A stretch of 64,000 nt of DNA from Klebsiella spallanzanii (GTDB lineage Bacteria; Pseudomonadota; Gammaproteobacteria; Enterobacterales; Enterobacteriaceae). The position numbers and the translations under genes were made by a program. The stretch lies in assembly GCF_902158555.1 (NCBI RefSeq), contig NZ_CABGGS010000001.1, forward strand, positions 672,428-736,427, written 5' to 3'. The notes beneath the pieces are model-generated. The model was not told the origin of the DNA. It searched no databases and saw nothing but the letters and a program-made list of their open reading frames with translations. Every line of letters starts with the position of its first letter. The first letter of the stretch is position 1. Of the stretch, positions 45,440 to 55,273 are shown piece after piece.

Positions 45440-45616
45440 ATGTGGCGAATATGTTCAATTTTAGACATTACCCGTAGTAACCATGAGAGGCCATTAATAT
45501 TAATCGTAGATGAAAAAATGCATCTGCGTATTGTCAGACCTCCCCTCTCATGCGAACAAATAAGAAAGATAAGTATTGAAAAGCTTGAGGAGATTATCAT
45601 CAGAGAATTAAACTAG
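45440..45616 (+). CDS. Small ORF, 58 residues, unknown
   Basis: Starts at ATG 45440 and stops at TAG 45614-45616. The product begins MWRICSILDITRSNHERPLI and ends KLEEIIIRELN, and it reads as a plausible small soluble protein. There is no strong RBS. The frame stays open upstream into the DUF3892-like gene, so it could be a downstream gene or the frameshifted remainder of a longer one. I do not recognise it. Confidence 0.35.
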   Translation: MWRICSILDITRSNHERPLILIVDEKMHLRIVRPPLSCEQIRKISIEKLEEIIIRELN

Positions 45617-45734
45617 CTTGCACTATCCGTGAATAACCACGACCGTAATGTCAAATTTTCGCGTTTGGCATTACAGTACTTCCCCATACGCCAATAAGCT
45701 GCGTATGGGGCTAGCGCCTATCGCTTCAGCCAAC

Positions 45735-46448
45735 TCAATGTTCAAGAGCAATTGCACAAACGTGCTCAACATGAGTAAGATCGTGGTACAAGTCGGGTAA
45801 GGTCATCTTTTTACGAATGACAACTTTTAAGTTAACCTCTATTTTCCCTTTTTTAATATCTCTGATGGTAATGTTTTCAATGATATTCTTTTGCTGATGA
45901 ATGCGTGTTATCAAATTTTCAAGCGCATCGCGTTCATCAAGAATGACTCGAACTTTCACTTTACCTGGAAATTGATTCTTAGTTTGTAAGAAAATGATAA
46001 ATGGACTCAATTTTATTGCCAATAAAAATAACCCTGTAGCAAAGAATGCGTGAAAATAAAAACCGGCACCGCAGGCGATTCCCATCCCGGCAGATGCCCA
46101 GACGATTGCCGCAGTCGTGAGGCCAGAAATAGCATCGTCGTGTCGGTGCAGAATCACTCCCGCCCCCAGAAAACCCACGCCACTGATAATCTGAGCCGCC
46201 AGACGCATTGGATCGCTACGAATATTCATCGAAATTTCTGCATAGTATTCAGCTGACTGTATTGAAACAACAGTTAACACGCAGCTGGCGACGGACAAAA
46301 TGACGCAAGTTTTGAATCCGACGGGTTTCCCTTTCGATTCTCTTTCAAGGCCAATAATGCCACCCAGAATAAACGCAATGCTGATTTTGACGATCGTAAC
46401 TAACGGTAAAAAACCTTGTTCATTGATAATGGCGGCCAGATTATTCAT
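45735..46448 (-). CDS. MgtC/SapB-family membrane protein
   Basis: A 237-residue inner-membrane protein. The N-terminal half has about four or five helices with the family marks GGIIGLERESKGKPVGFKT and AQIISGVGFLGAGVILH, and TTAAIVWASAGMGIACGAGFY. The C-terminal 90 residues form a soluble ACT-like domain. MgtC members help in low magnesium and in macrophages; role here unproven. AAGG precedes ATG 46448. It is near two other minus-strand genes, but a 31-bp gap and unrelated function give no strong operon case. Confidence 0.88.
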   Translation of the reverse strand: MNNLAAIINEQGFLPLVTIVKISIAFILGGIIGLERESKGKPVGFKTCVILSVASCVLTVVSIQSAEYYAEISMNIRSDPMRLAAQIISGVGFLGAGVILHRHDDAISGLTTAAIVWASAGMGIACGAGFYFHAFFATGLFLLAIKLSPFIIFLQTKNQFPGKVKVRVILDERDALENLITRIHQQKNIIENITIRDIKKGKIEVNLKVVIRKKMTLPDLYHDLTHVEHVCAIALEH

Positions 46449-46479
46449 GCAATTACCTTAATGAGACATCCTCAATAAT

Positions 46480-47715
46480 TCAGGAATTTGCTTTTTTCAG
46501 GGAGAGATCTGTTTTGCGTTTTGAAAGATCATCCCGGAAGAAAATCAGGAAGAAGACGCTCACCACCGCGGCAACACCGGCAGAAACTAACCAGAATGTC
46601 TCCCATTGCGGTAAAGCCTCAGGACCTTGTTCAGTCACGGTACTGTTAAAGATCTGCCCGCATACGGTAGAGGCGAACAGTAGGCCCACGCCGTTGGAGA
46701 CGATAAATCGCAAACTTTGGGCTTGCGCTTTAATCTCTGGCGCGGCTTTACGGTCAACATAAATATCGCCCACGGTAAAGAAAAAGTCCCAGCAGAAACC
46801 CTGTAACATCAAACCGATCAGCACAAACATCATGTTGGCATCCAGAGAGGCATGGGCAAACAACAGCGTACGAATGATCCAGCAAACAGCGCCAAGCATC
46901 AGAGTGATTTTGAAGCCTGCTTTCAGTAGGAAGAACGACAGGAGGAACATGAAAACGACTTCACAGGCAATGCCTACCTGCATCATTGTTGCAGCGTTAT
47001 CAAAACCAAGTGCTTTTAAAAAGACGGGAATATAGGCGGAGTAAGCAGTTTTTGGGATCATCAGTACAAAAATACTGAGCATCAGAACCGTAAAGCTACG
47101 ATCTTTGAAGAGTGCCAGAGCATCCAGACATAAGAGATCGCGAAGGGTAAAGGCACTCCCTTTAGCTCTTGGCGGAGTATTCGGTAACGTAAAGCAATAT
47201 AGGCCAAGAACGACACCGGAGGCTGACGCAATATACCAGGTGATGGTGTTGCCGGAAAAGCCCATTTCACCAATAATAAAGCCGATAACCATAAAGCCAA
47301 ATGTGCCGAAAACACGTATAAACGGGAAGTATTTTACCCCGTTAATATGGCTGAAACTGATACTATTTGCCAGCGCAGTTGTTGGATAAAAAAGTAGTCC
47401 AACGAGAAAAATCATGGTCAGCGTCATGCCCGTGTTTTGTGCTTCGATGAACTGCGGAACAAACAACAGAATGCCAGCATTAATTAAATGCAGGATCGCC
47501 ATGACTTTTTGAGATGAAAAAAAACGGTCGGCTACCATGCCAATAAATAAAGGTGAGAGAATGGTCGCCAGTCCAAGTAAGGCATAGGATGAACCAATTA
47601 TGGTCGCCATACCATAGGTGCTTAATACCAGCCCCATGGTCATATTCCATGCCCCCTGCATAAAGTACTGTATGAACATCATAATCAACAGGCGTGGTGT
47701 TTTATTAAGGTCCAT
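46480..47715 (-). CDS. MFS transporter, nucleoside:H+ symporter type
   Basis: A 411-residue transporter with 12 predicted helices, of the NupG/XapB-like branch: MMFIQYFMQGAWNMTMGLVLSTYG, GLATILSPLFIGMVADRFFSSQKVMA and RVFGTFGFMVIGFIIGE fit that family. AAAGGATA precedes ATG 47715, 12 bp after the PhnP-like gene on the same strand, so the two are likely co-transcribed. The likely ligand is a nucleoside or related glycoside, inferred. Confidence 0.85.
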   Translation of the reverse strand: MDLNKTPRLLIMMFIQYFMQGAWNMTMGLVLSTYGMATIIGSSYALLGLATILSPLFIGMVADRFFSSQKVMAILHLINAGILLFVPQFIEAQNTGMTLTMIFLVGLLFYPTTALANSISFSHINGVKYFPFIRVFGTFGFMVIGFIIGEMGFSGNTITWYIASASGVVLGLYCFTLPNTPPRAKGSAFTLRDLLCLDALALFKDRSFTVLMLSIFVLMIPKTAYSAYIPVFLKALGFDNAATMMQVGIACEVVFMFLLSFFLLKAGFKITLMLGAVCWIIRTLLFAHASLDANMMFVLIGLMLQGFCWDFFFTVGDIYVDRKAAPEIKAQAQSLRFIVSNGVGLLFASTVCGQIFNSTVTEQGPEALPQWETFWLVSAGVAAVVSVFFLIFFRDDLSKRKTDLSLKKANS

Positions 47716-47727
47716 ATTGCATATCCT

Positions 47728-48552
47728 TTATTGATTGATGCTCAGGTTAAGCCCATCCCAGGCGACAAGAATGTTCTCTTTATCGCACGCCGCCACGAGC
47801 TCATCATGTAGCAGGCCGCCGCTGTGTGAAATATGTGAGACGATGAGTTTACTTTTTTTATTAAGGCAGCCCAGCTCTGCAAGCCTGTCTCTGGCGGCGA
47901 AGACCGTTTCCAGACTCATATGGTTATTTGTACGATTGTCGCCATTAAAGCCGTAGGTACATTCGAGAACGGCCAAATCAATTTTTTTCCCTTCCAGCCA
48001 CTGCCAGGTAAGCTCAGGAAACCAGCCAGAGTCATGGCCGTAGAAAATTGACTGACCTTCTTTTTCGATAAACCAAGTATAACAAAGCTCCCATTTGGCA
48101 TGGTTAGCCAGCAATGGGGTAATACGATATCCACGGGTTTCAACCGTCACGAAGGGCACCAGGCAATGAAAAGCAAATCTTTCAGCGCTGTAACCCGGCA
48201 AAACCTCTGCCGCACCGTTAATGGCGCGATCATTCCCAAAGATATGTAGCGGATGAGTAATTTCAAATCCGTAACCTTCCATTCGGCTAAAAAGATCGCC
48301 GACGTTGAAATGATCGGGATGAGTATGGGTAAACAGTAGCGACCGGATCTCCGTTGCGTCCAGACCCTCACGAAGCAGTTGCTGGCTGAATTCAGGCGCG
48401 ACATCAATCAACAGTTCATCATCAATAATCGCTGATGAGTGTGTACGTAAGTCTTTTCCTTTACGTATGCGAGCGTGTTGACAGTGCTCACAGCGGCAAA
48501 AAGGATTAGGTATCCCTTCAGATGCTGCCGTTCCCAGAAAATGGATCTTCAT
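47728..48552 (-). CDS. PhnP-like metallo-hydrolase
   Basis: A 274-residue metallo-beta-lactamase-fold protein. It has the PhnP-type zinc cysteines (CRCEHCQHARIRKGKDLRTHSS) at about 19-40, the metal motif TTHPDHFNVGD-like THTHPDHFN at about 84-90, and later FYGHDSGWF and VSHISHSGG. PhnP cleaves cyclic ribose phosphodiesters. ATG 48552 (MKIHFLGTAASEG) has a GAGGG RBS; the upstream frame to 48627 is not conserved. It is divergent from the fused LacI regulator and first of a transporter-containing pair. Confidence 0.83.
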   Translation of the reverse strand: MKIHFLGTAASEGIPNPFCRCEHCQHARIRKGKDLRTHSSAIIDDELLIDVAPEFSQQLLREGLDATEIRSLLFTHTHPDHFNVGDLFSRMEGYGFEITHPLHIFGNDRAINGAAEVLPGYSAERFAFHCLVPFVTVETRGYRITPLLANHAKWELCYTWFIEKEGQSIFYGHDSGWFPELTWQWLEGKKIDLAVLECTYGFNGDNRTNNHMSLETVFAARDRLAELGCLNKKSKLIVSHISHSGGLLHDELVAACDKENILVAWDGLNLSINQ

Positions 48553-48611
48553 AATTTCCCTCTTATCACAAACGCAATGCTGTTTTTTTAATCGATAATG
48601 TAATAAAACGT

Positions 48612-48629
48612 AATTGGAACGTGTCAATT
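48612..48629. promoter_or_regulatory. Candidate operator 1 of the LacI fusion regulator
   Basis: AATTGGAACGTGTCAATT has inverted arms AATTG / CAATT. A related site, TTTGTAACGTTCAAA, lies at 48801-48815. Both share TTG-N-AACGT-CAA and sit in the 333-bp divergent promoter region between the PhnP-like gene and the LacI fusion. This is visual similarity only. Confidence 0.4.
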
Positions 48630-48800
48630 ATCATTCTACTCTTTCACGCAAACAACGATCTTTTCTCCCAGAAGTGATCCTCTTCAAGGATTTATTATTT
48701 TTATTAAAAATTTCATTATGTTGTAATTTAAACCACATCATTAAGTGATTTAGCCTTAAGTAGATCGAGAATTTTTAGAGTAAAAATGACTCAATTTTAT

Positions 48801-48815
48801 TTTGTAACGTTCAAA
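48801..48815. promoter_or_regulatory. Candidate operator 2 of the LacI fusion regulator
   Basis: TTTGTAACGTTCAAA is a short inverted sequence 70 bp before the ATG at 48886, similar in its core to the site at 48612-48629. Confidence 0.35.
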
Positions 48816-48885
48816 TAATATCAACTACGATAGTTTCCGGATGAACGCCGTGCTAGCATCGAAGCATCAAAGAAAGGATGTAAAA

Positions 48886-51060
48886 ATGCCAACTATCAAA
48901 GACATAGCAAGAATTGCCGGTGTTTCGCACGGAACCGTCTCTAATGTTCTCAATGGCAGAGGAAATGTGAGCGTTGAAAAGATTGAAGCAGTTCAACGCG
49001 CAGCTAAGGAAGTTGGCTATCAGTTAAATGCACAGGCGCAATCGCTGAGAGCCAGCAAAAGCCAAGGGATAGCGCTGATTTTGCCGGATATTAATACGGA
49101 GCAGTACTATCAGCTTTATCGGGGTTTACACCAGGTCTGTAAGCCTTCGTTAAGCGAACCATTGGATCTTTATCTGACGAATGACCTATCCAATCTGGAA
49201 CTGGAGATTCTGCAAACGCTGACGGCGAAGTCTTACCAGACTATTGTCACCGTCAGTTGCCTGAGCAATAGCCAACCCTATTACGAAGTGCTCAAACTGC
49301 CTGCGGAGAATATTCTTTTTGCATATCGACAACCTGCTGGGGCTGAATATTACTTCAGTCTGGATTACGCGACTGCGGGTGAAGAAATAGCAAAAAGGGC
49401 GTTGATGCAGCAACCGAGCCATATCGGCGTTTTCTGCGAACCGCTTGAATACGCTCACAGCACATGTTTTATTCAGGCGATACAGGAAACATGCCGAGCG
49501 TTGAGTCCGCAAACTAAACTCACGATTTTACCGGCACTCGCCAGTGAATCGAACACCGTCGCATTTGATTTTTTCCGCGGGGCACCACCTGATCTTTTTA
49601 TCGTTCAGAATAGTGATAAAACGCGTGCATTGACGCAAGCAGCCTGGTTTGGTAGTTCCCGGTCCTGTCCACCAGTACTGCAATTGAGTGATAATCTGCC
49701 TGCTGCTTTCGAGGGCGTCACAAGCTACCAGATGGATTATGGTCGCCTGGGGACATCAATGGCTTCCCACATTCGTCAGCCCAAAAACCAGGATAAGCAT
49801 CGCATTCTGACCAATTGCGGTTTTTCTTTGAATGGCCAGTTCGTACAGCCGCCTGAAGCCGAGGCAGCGCTGAATATGTTGATTTTGCCTAGTCCCTCAA
49901 CCGATGCGCTGAAGAAACTATTACCCCACTTTTATCGCCAGACTGGCATTAAGGTAAATCTCGCGGTTTATCCTTATGATGAAGTATTTGAAATTCTCTC
50001 CCACCTTCATCTGCATCCCTATTACGATCTGCTACGAATCGATATGGCTTGTTTTCCCTGGTTTGCAGAGAAAGTTTTATTACCTCTGGAGTCTGTTTCC
50101 CCTACCCTTCCGCTACTCCTGGATAACTTCTCTGAGCAAATTCAGCAGCACTTCGGCCTGGTGAATGGGACCGCTTGGGCAATTCCTTTTGATGCTAGTA
50201 TGCAGCTCCTGTTTTACCGACGCGATCTCTTTGAGGATGCGACGATAAAACGGATGTTTTATGAAACAACGGGTAAAGAATTAACGCTGCCTGAGAACTT
50301 TGCACAATTCGATGAAATAGCGGCTTTCTTCAGTAAGTTGCATCAACCTGATAACCGGCTGCGTCCGATGGGAACGGCAATAACACTGGGTAGTTCAGGG
50401 CTTATTGCCACCGAATATCTGCTGCGTTATTACGCTCTCGGCGGACGTCTGGTGCGTGAAGGTGAACCCGTGCAGCTGGATGCTTCACTTGCCGCAATCG
50501 CTCTTGATCAGTACCTGCAACAGCTTTCCTTCGCGGTGAACCTACCCGGAGAATGGTGGAGTGACGCTGTTAAACAGTTTGAGCGCGGAAATCTTGCCAT
50601 GCTGATTATGTATCTCAACTTGTTCAATGACGTTGCGCATACGGCCATTGCCCCTACAATCGGCTATGCTCAGGTTCCGGGACAGATTCCACAACTGGGA
50701 GGGGGGTCTATTGGTATGTCCCGCTACAGTAAAAAGAAAAAACAGGTTGAGCAGTTCTTCCACTGGCTCTATTCCGATGAAATTGCGCGCCATCTGGTTC
50801 TGTTAGGAGGGAACAGCGCCTGGTCCGGAATCAGCCACGATCAAAACGTTCTCAACGTCTATCCGTGGTTTAATTTATTGAATGAAAAAGGAATGTCAGG
50901 AATCAGGGAATCTCAGGGGAATAAAGGGGTGCCCTTTAACCTACGACAGGCAGAGATTATTATCGGACAAGGCGTAACGAACGCGATTAATGGCATTATG
51001 GATGTCTCCCAGGCCGTGGAATACATTAATGCACGGATAAAAAATGAAACCGGCAGCTAG
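48886..51060 (+). CDS. LacI-type regulator fused to an ABC solute-binding domain
   Basis: A 724-residue protein with three parts. Residues 1-55 are a LacI helix-turn-helix (TIKDIARIAGVSHGTVSNVL). Residues about 60-330 read as a LacI-type effector domain (GIALILPDINTEQYY, FIVQNSDKTRAL). From about 340 to the end is a class of family 1 extracellular solute-binding protein (ALNMLILPSPSTDALKKLL, GTAWAIPFDASMQLLFYRRD, ..GGNSAWSG..). No signal peptide. AAAGGATG supports ATG 48886. A normal LacI protein ends near residue 340. The second binding domain may sense a different ligand. It is divergent from the PhnP-like/MFS pair it likely controls. Confidence 0.88.
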   Translation: MPTIKDIARIAGVSHGTVSNVLNGRGNVSVEKIEAVQRAAKEVGYQLNAQAQSLRASKSQGIALILPDINTEQYYQLYRGLHQVCKPSLSEPLDLYLTNDLSNLELEILQTLTAKSYQTIVTVSCLSNSQPYYEVLKLPAENILFAYRQPAGAEYYFSLDYATAGEEIAKRALMQQPSHIGVFCEPLEYAHSTCFIQAIQETCRALSPQTKLTILPALASESNTVAFDFFRGAPPDLFIVQNSDKTRALTQAAWFGSSRSCPPVLQLSDNLPAAFEGVTSYQMDYGRLGTSMASHIRQPKNQDKHRILTNCGFSLNGQFVQPPEAEAALNMLILPSPSTDALKKLLPHFYRQTGIKVNLAVYPYDEVFEILSHLHLHPYYDLLRIDMACFPWFAEKVLLPLESVSPTLPLLLDNFSEQIQQHFGLVNGTAWAIPFDASMQLLFYRRDLFEDATIKRMFYETTGKELTLPENFAQFDEIAAFFSKLHQPDNRLRPMGTAITLGSSGLIATEYLLRYYALGGRLVREGEPVQLDASLAAIALDQYLQQLSFAVNLPGEWWSDAVKQFERGNLAMLIMYLNLFNDVAHTAIAPTIGYAQVPGQIPQLGGGSIGMSRYSKKKKQVEQFFHWLYSDEIARHLVLLGGNSAWSGISHDQNVLNVYPWFNLLNEKGMSGIRESQGNKGVPFNLRQAEIIIGQGVTNAINGIMDVSQAVEYINARIKNETGS

Positions 51061-51183
51061 CAATATGAAAATGTTCACCTCTTATTTGTACTAACAGATT
51101 TTATTCTGCCTGTAATGCTCACGCTTTTACCTACGTGAGCATTAGGCCCTGGAATAGTGAGGATAGCGCGGTTACATCAGATT

Positions 51184-51590
51184 TCATTTTGATGAAGCCG
51201 GAAAACCGCTTTCTTTAGCAAACCAGACCGCCAGGAATGTGACGATCAGCAACACTAGCAGTGCGGGAGAGAATGCGCCCACGCCGATGTGGCCCAGCAG
51301 CACGCCGCCAACAATACCTCCGCTAGCAATAGCAACATTCCAGACCGTCACCAACATCGACTGCGCAACATCCGCAGCCTCGCCAGCGCTCCTGGCCAGC
51401 GCGGTCTGAAATAAGGTTGCTGAGCCACCGAAAGCCAATCCCCAGACGCCCACAGCAACATAAACCGCAGTAGCATGGGTACCGGCTATACCCAATATCA
51501 AAGCCGTAAGTCCGAATAAAACCGTGCTTACCAGAGTTAGCGTACGCAGATAGCGAATTTCCGTTTGTAGTGGCACAGTAAAGGCTGATT
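51184..51590 (-). pseudogene. Truncated MFS transporter, C-terminal third
   Basis: From GTG 51576 the frame gives 130 residues with about three or four helices ([63 protein letters not shown]), matching the end of NepI/purine-efflux-like MFS proteins. The first two thirds are missing; phage holin sequence begins directly upstream at about 51591. It cannot encode a working transporter. Confidence 0.78.
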
Positions 51591-51897
51591 TGCATCATTT
51601 ACCCCTGCTTTTCTGGCTGCGAACTTCTTAATCAAGTTGCCAATCGAGTTCTTATCGATAAAGACAATGAACACACTGGCGATATAAGCGAGATTGCTGC
51701 TCAGACCAATAAAGCCGAGAGGGGCATGGATGAACCACGCGATCATCGCGCATATAACCGCGTCTATCAACGTCTTGACCATGGTGCCACCGTTATAGCG
51801 GCCCCGTAACGCCATGATGAAAGCCAGTATTACACCGATACCCTACCCTTAGCTGCCAGCAGAGCGTCGATGAAATCTTGTTTATAGGGCATTTTCA
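51591..51897 (-). pseudogene. Phage holin gene (lambda-type holin family), frameshifted
   Basis: A start ATG at 51895-51897 gives the N-terminus MKMPYKQDFIDALLAAKG, then a frameshift near 51840. The rest of the protein is in a second frame: [24 protein letters not shown] and [11 protein letters not shown], with [18 protein letters not shown] at the end. This is a phage holin of the lambda family. It lies against the truncated MFS gene, so it is a remnant of a lost prophage. Confidence 0.75.
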
Positions 51898-52168
51898 TAG
51901 GCCTCACCTCCGTGATTACGAATGGGGTTGTATTTAAAAGGGGTTAAGCCCGCCGGGCTGGATTTATCAATAAAGCACGTCGTAGATGATTCACGCGGGA
52001 CCTGATAATAAAAAAGCCATGCAAATGTATAGCCCTTTAATTTGGGAGGTTATTTACAAAATGTAACTGAGTCGGTATCTTCGACTTCCGGACAAAAAAA
52101 CATATACCGGAACCGGATCTAAACATAACTGCCTTGCCTGCATGAAACCATGTGGGCATTTTTTTATG

Positions 52169-52192
52169 AAAAAGACCCGCCGAAGCGAGTCT
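52169..52192 (-). terminator. Terminator-like hairpin in phage remnant
   Basis: AGACCCGC (52173-52180) and GCGAGTCT (52185-52192), loop CGAA, make a mostly paired stem followed on the minus strand by five T residues. It is a possible phage late-operon tR'-type terminator; that is inference. Confidence 0.55.
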
Positions 52193-52463
52193 GCTACTAC
52201 TGTTTCTTTGTTTGTATTGGTTATGGCGCCGGTGCCTCCCGGTGAGCATGCATGCCCCAGCAAACATATCTCATGCTGCATTTACAGGGTTTTCGCTCTA
52301 TTAGCTGGACGCCGCTCCACACAGGTGGATTCACCATGCTGATACTTTACATTGTTCATAAAAAAACCACATCATGTTGTTTTATATGTGATTTTCATGT
52401 CAGGATGTCAAGTTTTTTCAGATTAATATGCATCTGCCGCCGGGTAACGACAGTCACTAGTAT

Positions 52464-52490
52464 AAAAAAAGCCTGCTGATTGAGCAGGCT
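52464..52490 (-). terminator. Intrinsic terminator
   Basis: AGCCTGCT (52470-52477) and AGCAGGCT (52483-52490) form a perfect eight-base stem with a five-base loop; on the minus strand seven T residues follow. It would stop leftward transcripts, such as that of yagU. Confidence 0.75.
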
Positions 52491-52813
52491 AACAGGTAGG
52501 TGTCATGGCAGGTTCAAACAGAAGCATCATCATCCTGTTAGTTCGAGCTACCGATTTATCAGGAAAGAAGTTGGTCTCTGTTTGCCCCATATAACTTTAG
52601 CCCAAATAAAAATAACTGTGTCAGAGTTAGGATTTTTCAAGATGCACTCACAACCTAAGCAGAACGAATAACAACATATAATTATTGAGCCCACCAAGGT
52701 GCTTTTGTCTTACATTGACGTGCTCAAGGTTAGAATAGAAAGGGAACGCAAATGCCCGGTCTTAAAAGTATAAAACTCGCACTGTCAGCGGGTTTTAATG
52801 CTTGTTGCTCAGT

Positions 52814-53440
52814 TTATCTAAACCCTGAATTTAGTGAAACCTCAGCATCAGGTTCATGCGTTATCCTGTTTCGGAGGTCACGGCGAATTATCTCAATAGA
52901 CCAGAACCATACTAAGTGACCAACTATCTCTGAAACGTTTTCATACCATGGCAGGTCAAAAAGAGGTGGTGTTAATCCCATAAGCGGGAATGAAATCATA
53001 TGGACAAACAGCTGTGCAAGTGCACCAGCCAGCAGCCCCTGCCACAATTTAATCTTAGGAAACACTTCTGCAACAACACAATATCCTACGGCGAAAACGA
53101 TGGAGAAGATGATGTGTGTCACACCAACCCAGTTAAACGCATGCTCAGCAAAGGTATAAACAGCCGCATTAGGATCAGCTACTCCCAGCCAATCGCGTAA
53201 AAAAATGTATGGTGGGTTAAGGAAGTTCCTAGAGCAGTCTATTTGGTCAGCAGCACGAATAAGTGACTCGGGTCCACACGCGCTGGTAAACATGTCGACA
53301 GGACTGCGTGGTGGAAGGGGGACTTCAGCGCCCCATTTTACAAATGCCGAAACCACACCCGAAATTAGCCCAACAAACAAAGCAACGCCATAACGCCGCC
53401 TGCGAGGTTCCGTCTGTACAAAAAAGTTTTTTAACGCCAT
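52814..53440 (-). CDS. yagU: YagU-family inner-membrane protein
   Basis: A 208-residue protein with about four membrane helices, nearly identical to E. coli YagU over [20 protein letters not shown] and [20 protein letters not shown]. In E. coli it is an inner-membrane protein (DUF1440) contributing to acid resistance. It appears intact. ATG 53440 ([18 protein letters not shown]) has a weak GGTGG upstream. Both sides are decayed mobile DNA, so it was probably carried along or spared. Confidence 0.92.
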   Translation of the reverse strand: MALKNFFVQTEPRRRRYGVALFVGLISGVVSAFVKWGAEVPLPPRSPVDMFTSACGPESLIRAADQIDCSRNFLNPPYIFLRDWLGVADPNAAVYTFAEHAFNWVGVTHIIFSIVFAVGYCVVAEVFPKIKLWQGLLAGALAQLFVHMISFPLMGLTPPLFDLPWYENVSEIVGHLVWFWSIEIIRRDLRNRITHEPDAEVSLNSGFR

Positions 53441-53732
53441 AAAACCACCACTTAAAGGAAAAATTTACAGTTTCTTAATATTCCTTAAGTTGGATGCGTA
53501 TCATTTTGATTGAGATCACGGTTTGCATTCTACTTGCACAAAATTTTTTTTCTTACTTAAACCTTCAAATAGTAGTACTGATTAATTTGGGCATGCTCGT
53601 CACTGAGAACTTTTAAGTGTCGTACAACATGTCTCTTCTCGAGAGCCCTGACCGGATTGCAGAAACAAAAAGCCCCGGCCAAATCCCCTTACCTCACAAC
53701 TCGCCTGGCATGCATTGCGGCCCTTAACTCAC

Positions 53733-54534
<802 letters not shown>

Positions 54535-54542
54535 CACTCCGG

Positions 54543-54577
54543 AATATCCTCCCGGGTCAGAAAGACGGGAGGATATT
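54543..54577 (+). terminator. Porin terminator
   Basis: AATATCCTCCCG (54543-54554) and CGGGAGGATATT (54566-54577) are perfectly complementary with an 11-base loop and a short T run after them. This is the original terminator of the porin gene, 8 bp after its stop. Confidence 0.85.
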
Positions 54578-54739
54578 TATATGCTCAGACAAGCCCCGCA
54601 GAGCGGAGTGGTGCCGGAGAAAAGATTCCAACTTACAGCCTGTCGGAGCCTCATTCGCGATCCTTCCTCGTTGTGACGGCTGAAACCATGGTGAACAATA
54701 CCAAGGCACACCGACTATCATCAGGCGGTACTTATCGCC

Positions 54740-54935
54740 CCAGGCTCCCACGAATGCATCCTACGCCATCAGCGCCGCCTCTTGGCCAAGGCCTGATAAA
54801 CACCTTCAGGCTACGGGTGACAGCTTTGTAGTCCTTCCAGGCTGTTACGCCCCATATAGATAATGCACAACTGGATAAGATCAGCTTCGTTTTTAAGACC
54901 TTTAGCCAGTTAGCTAGCCAGCGCTTTGAATCGCC
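54740..54935 (-). mobile_element. Degenerate IS256-family (mutator) transposase fragment
   Basis: On the minus strand, pieces in different frames read KNEADLIQLCIIYMGRNSL, WKDYKAVTRSLK and GAWGDKYRLM. These follow each other as in IS256-type transposases (LCIIH..RNSLK...WKDYKAV...LK...). Stop codons and frameshifts interrupt it, so it is dead. Confidence 0.6.
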
Positions 54936-55000
54936 ACGGATAATATGGATATTTCTTAGTTGTTGATAATATTAATTATTATATTCCGTCAGTGGCATCT

Positions 55001-55085
55001 AATCACTCAAGCCATGCCGACGCTTACTGTTATAAAAATTTCGATGTAATCAAAAATATCGCTGCGGGCTTCTCTTTGAGCCATT
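55001..55085 (-). mobile_element. IS3-family OrfB C-terminal scrap
   Basis: The minus strand gives MAQREARSDIFDYIEIF followed by a frameshifted NSKRRHG region, the conserved C-terminus of IS3-family transposases. Only about 85 bp remain. The stretch 55086-55235 shows no gene and leads to the haem operon promoter. Confidence 0.65.
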
Positions 55086-55235
55086 TTAAATGACTCTGAG
55101 GAGTCTGTTAAACCCGTGAGGATTCAAAAGTTTGACTTATACAGCCCCTAAGTCATAAGTTGACTCAAATCAAAGATGCATTTTATTTAAACCTTTAAGG
55201 CTGGACGTTTCATACCTTCATATGTAAGTGTAATT

Positions 55236-55254
55236 GATACTAATTATTATTATC
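55236..55254. promoter_or_regulatory. Fur box upstream of haem uptake operon
   Basis: GATACTAATTATTATTATC matches 15 of 19 consensus Fur-box bases, 19 bp before the receptor start at 55274. It indicates iron-dependent repression of the whole operon. Confidence 0.75.
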
Positions 55255-55273
55255 ATACTCATTCATAGGGTCA

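Larger units (their letters stand above)
51898..52813. other. Phage-remnant region without clear genes
   Basis: 916 bp between the holin remnant and yagU. I see no convincing gene. Two terminator-like hairpins (52169-52192 and 52464-52490) both point to minus-strand transcription towards the holin remnant, as expected for the leader region of a phage late operon. Short open frames here lack RBS and family resemblance. Confidence 0.5.

Noticed and set aside
45325..45600. 91-residue minus-strand frame overlapping the DUF3892-like gene
   Set aside because: No RBS, low-complexity start (MIISSSFSILIFLICS) and a better plus-strand reading of the same DNA.
52142..52342. Short frame and hairpin considered as a type I toxin (hok/ldr-like)
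   Set aside because: The peptide has no hok-like transmembrane pattern, and the hairpin reads better as a minus-strand terminator.
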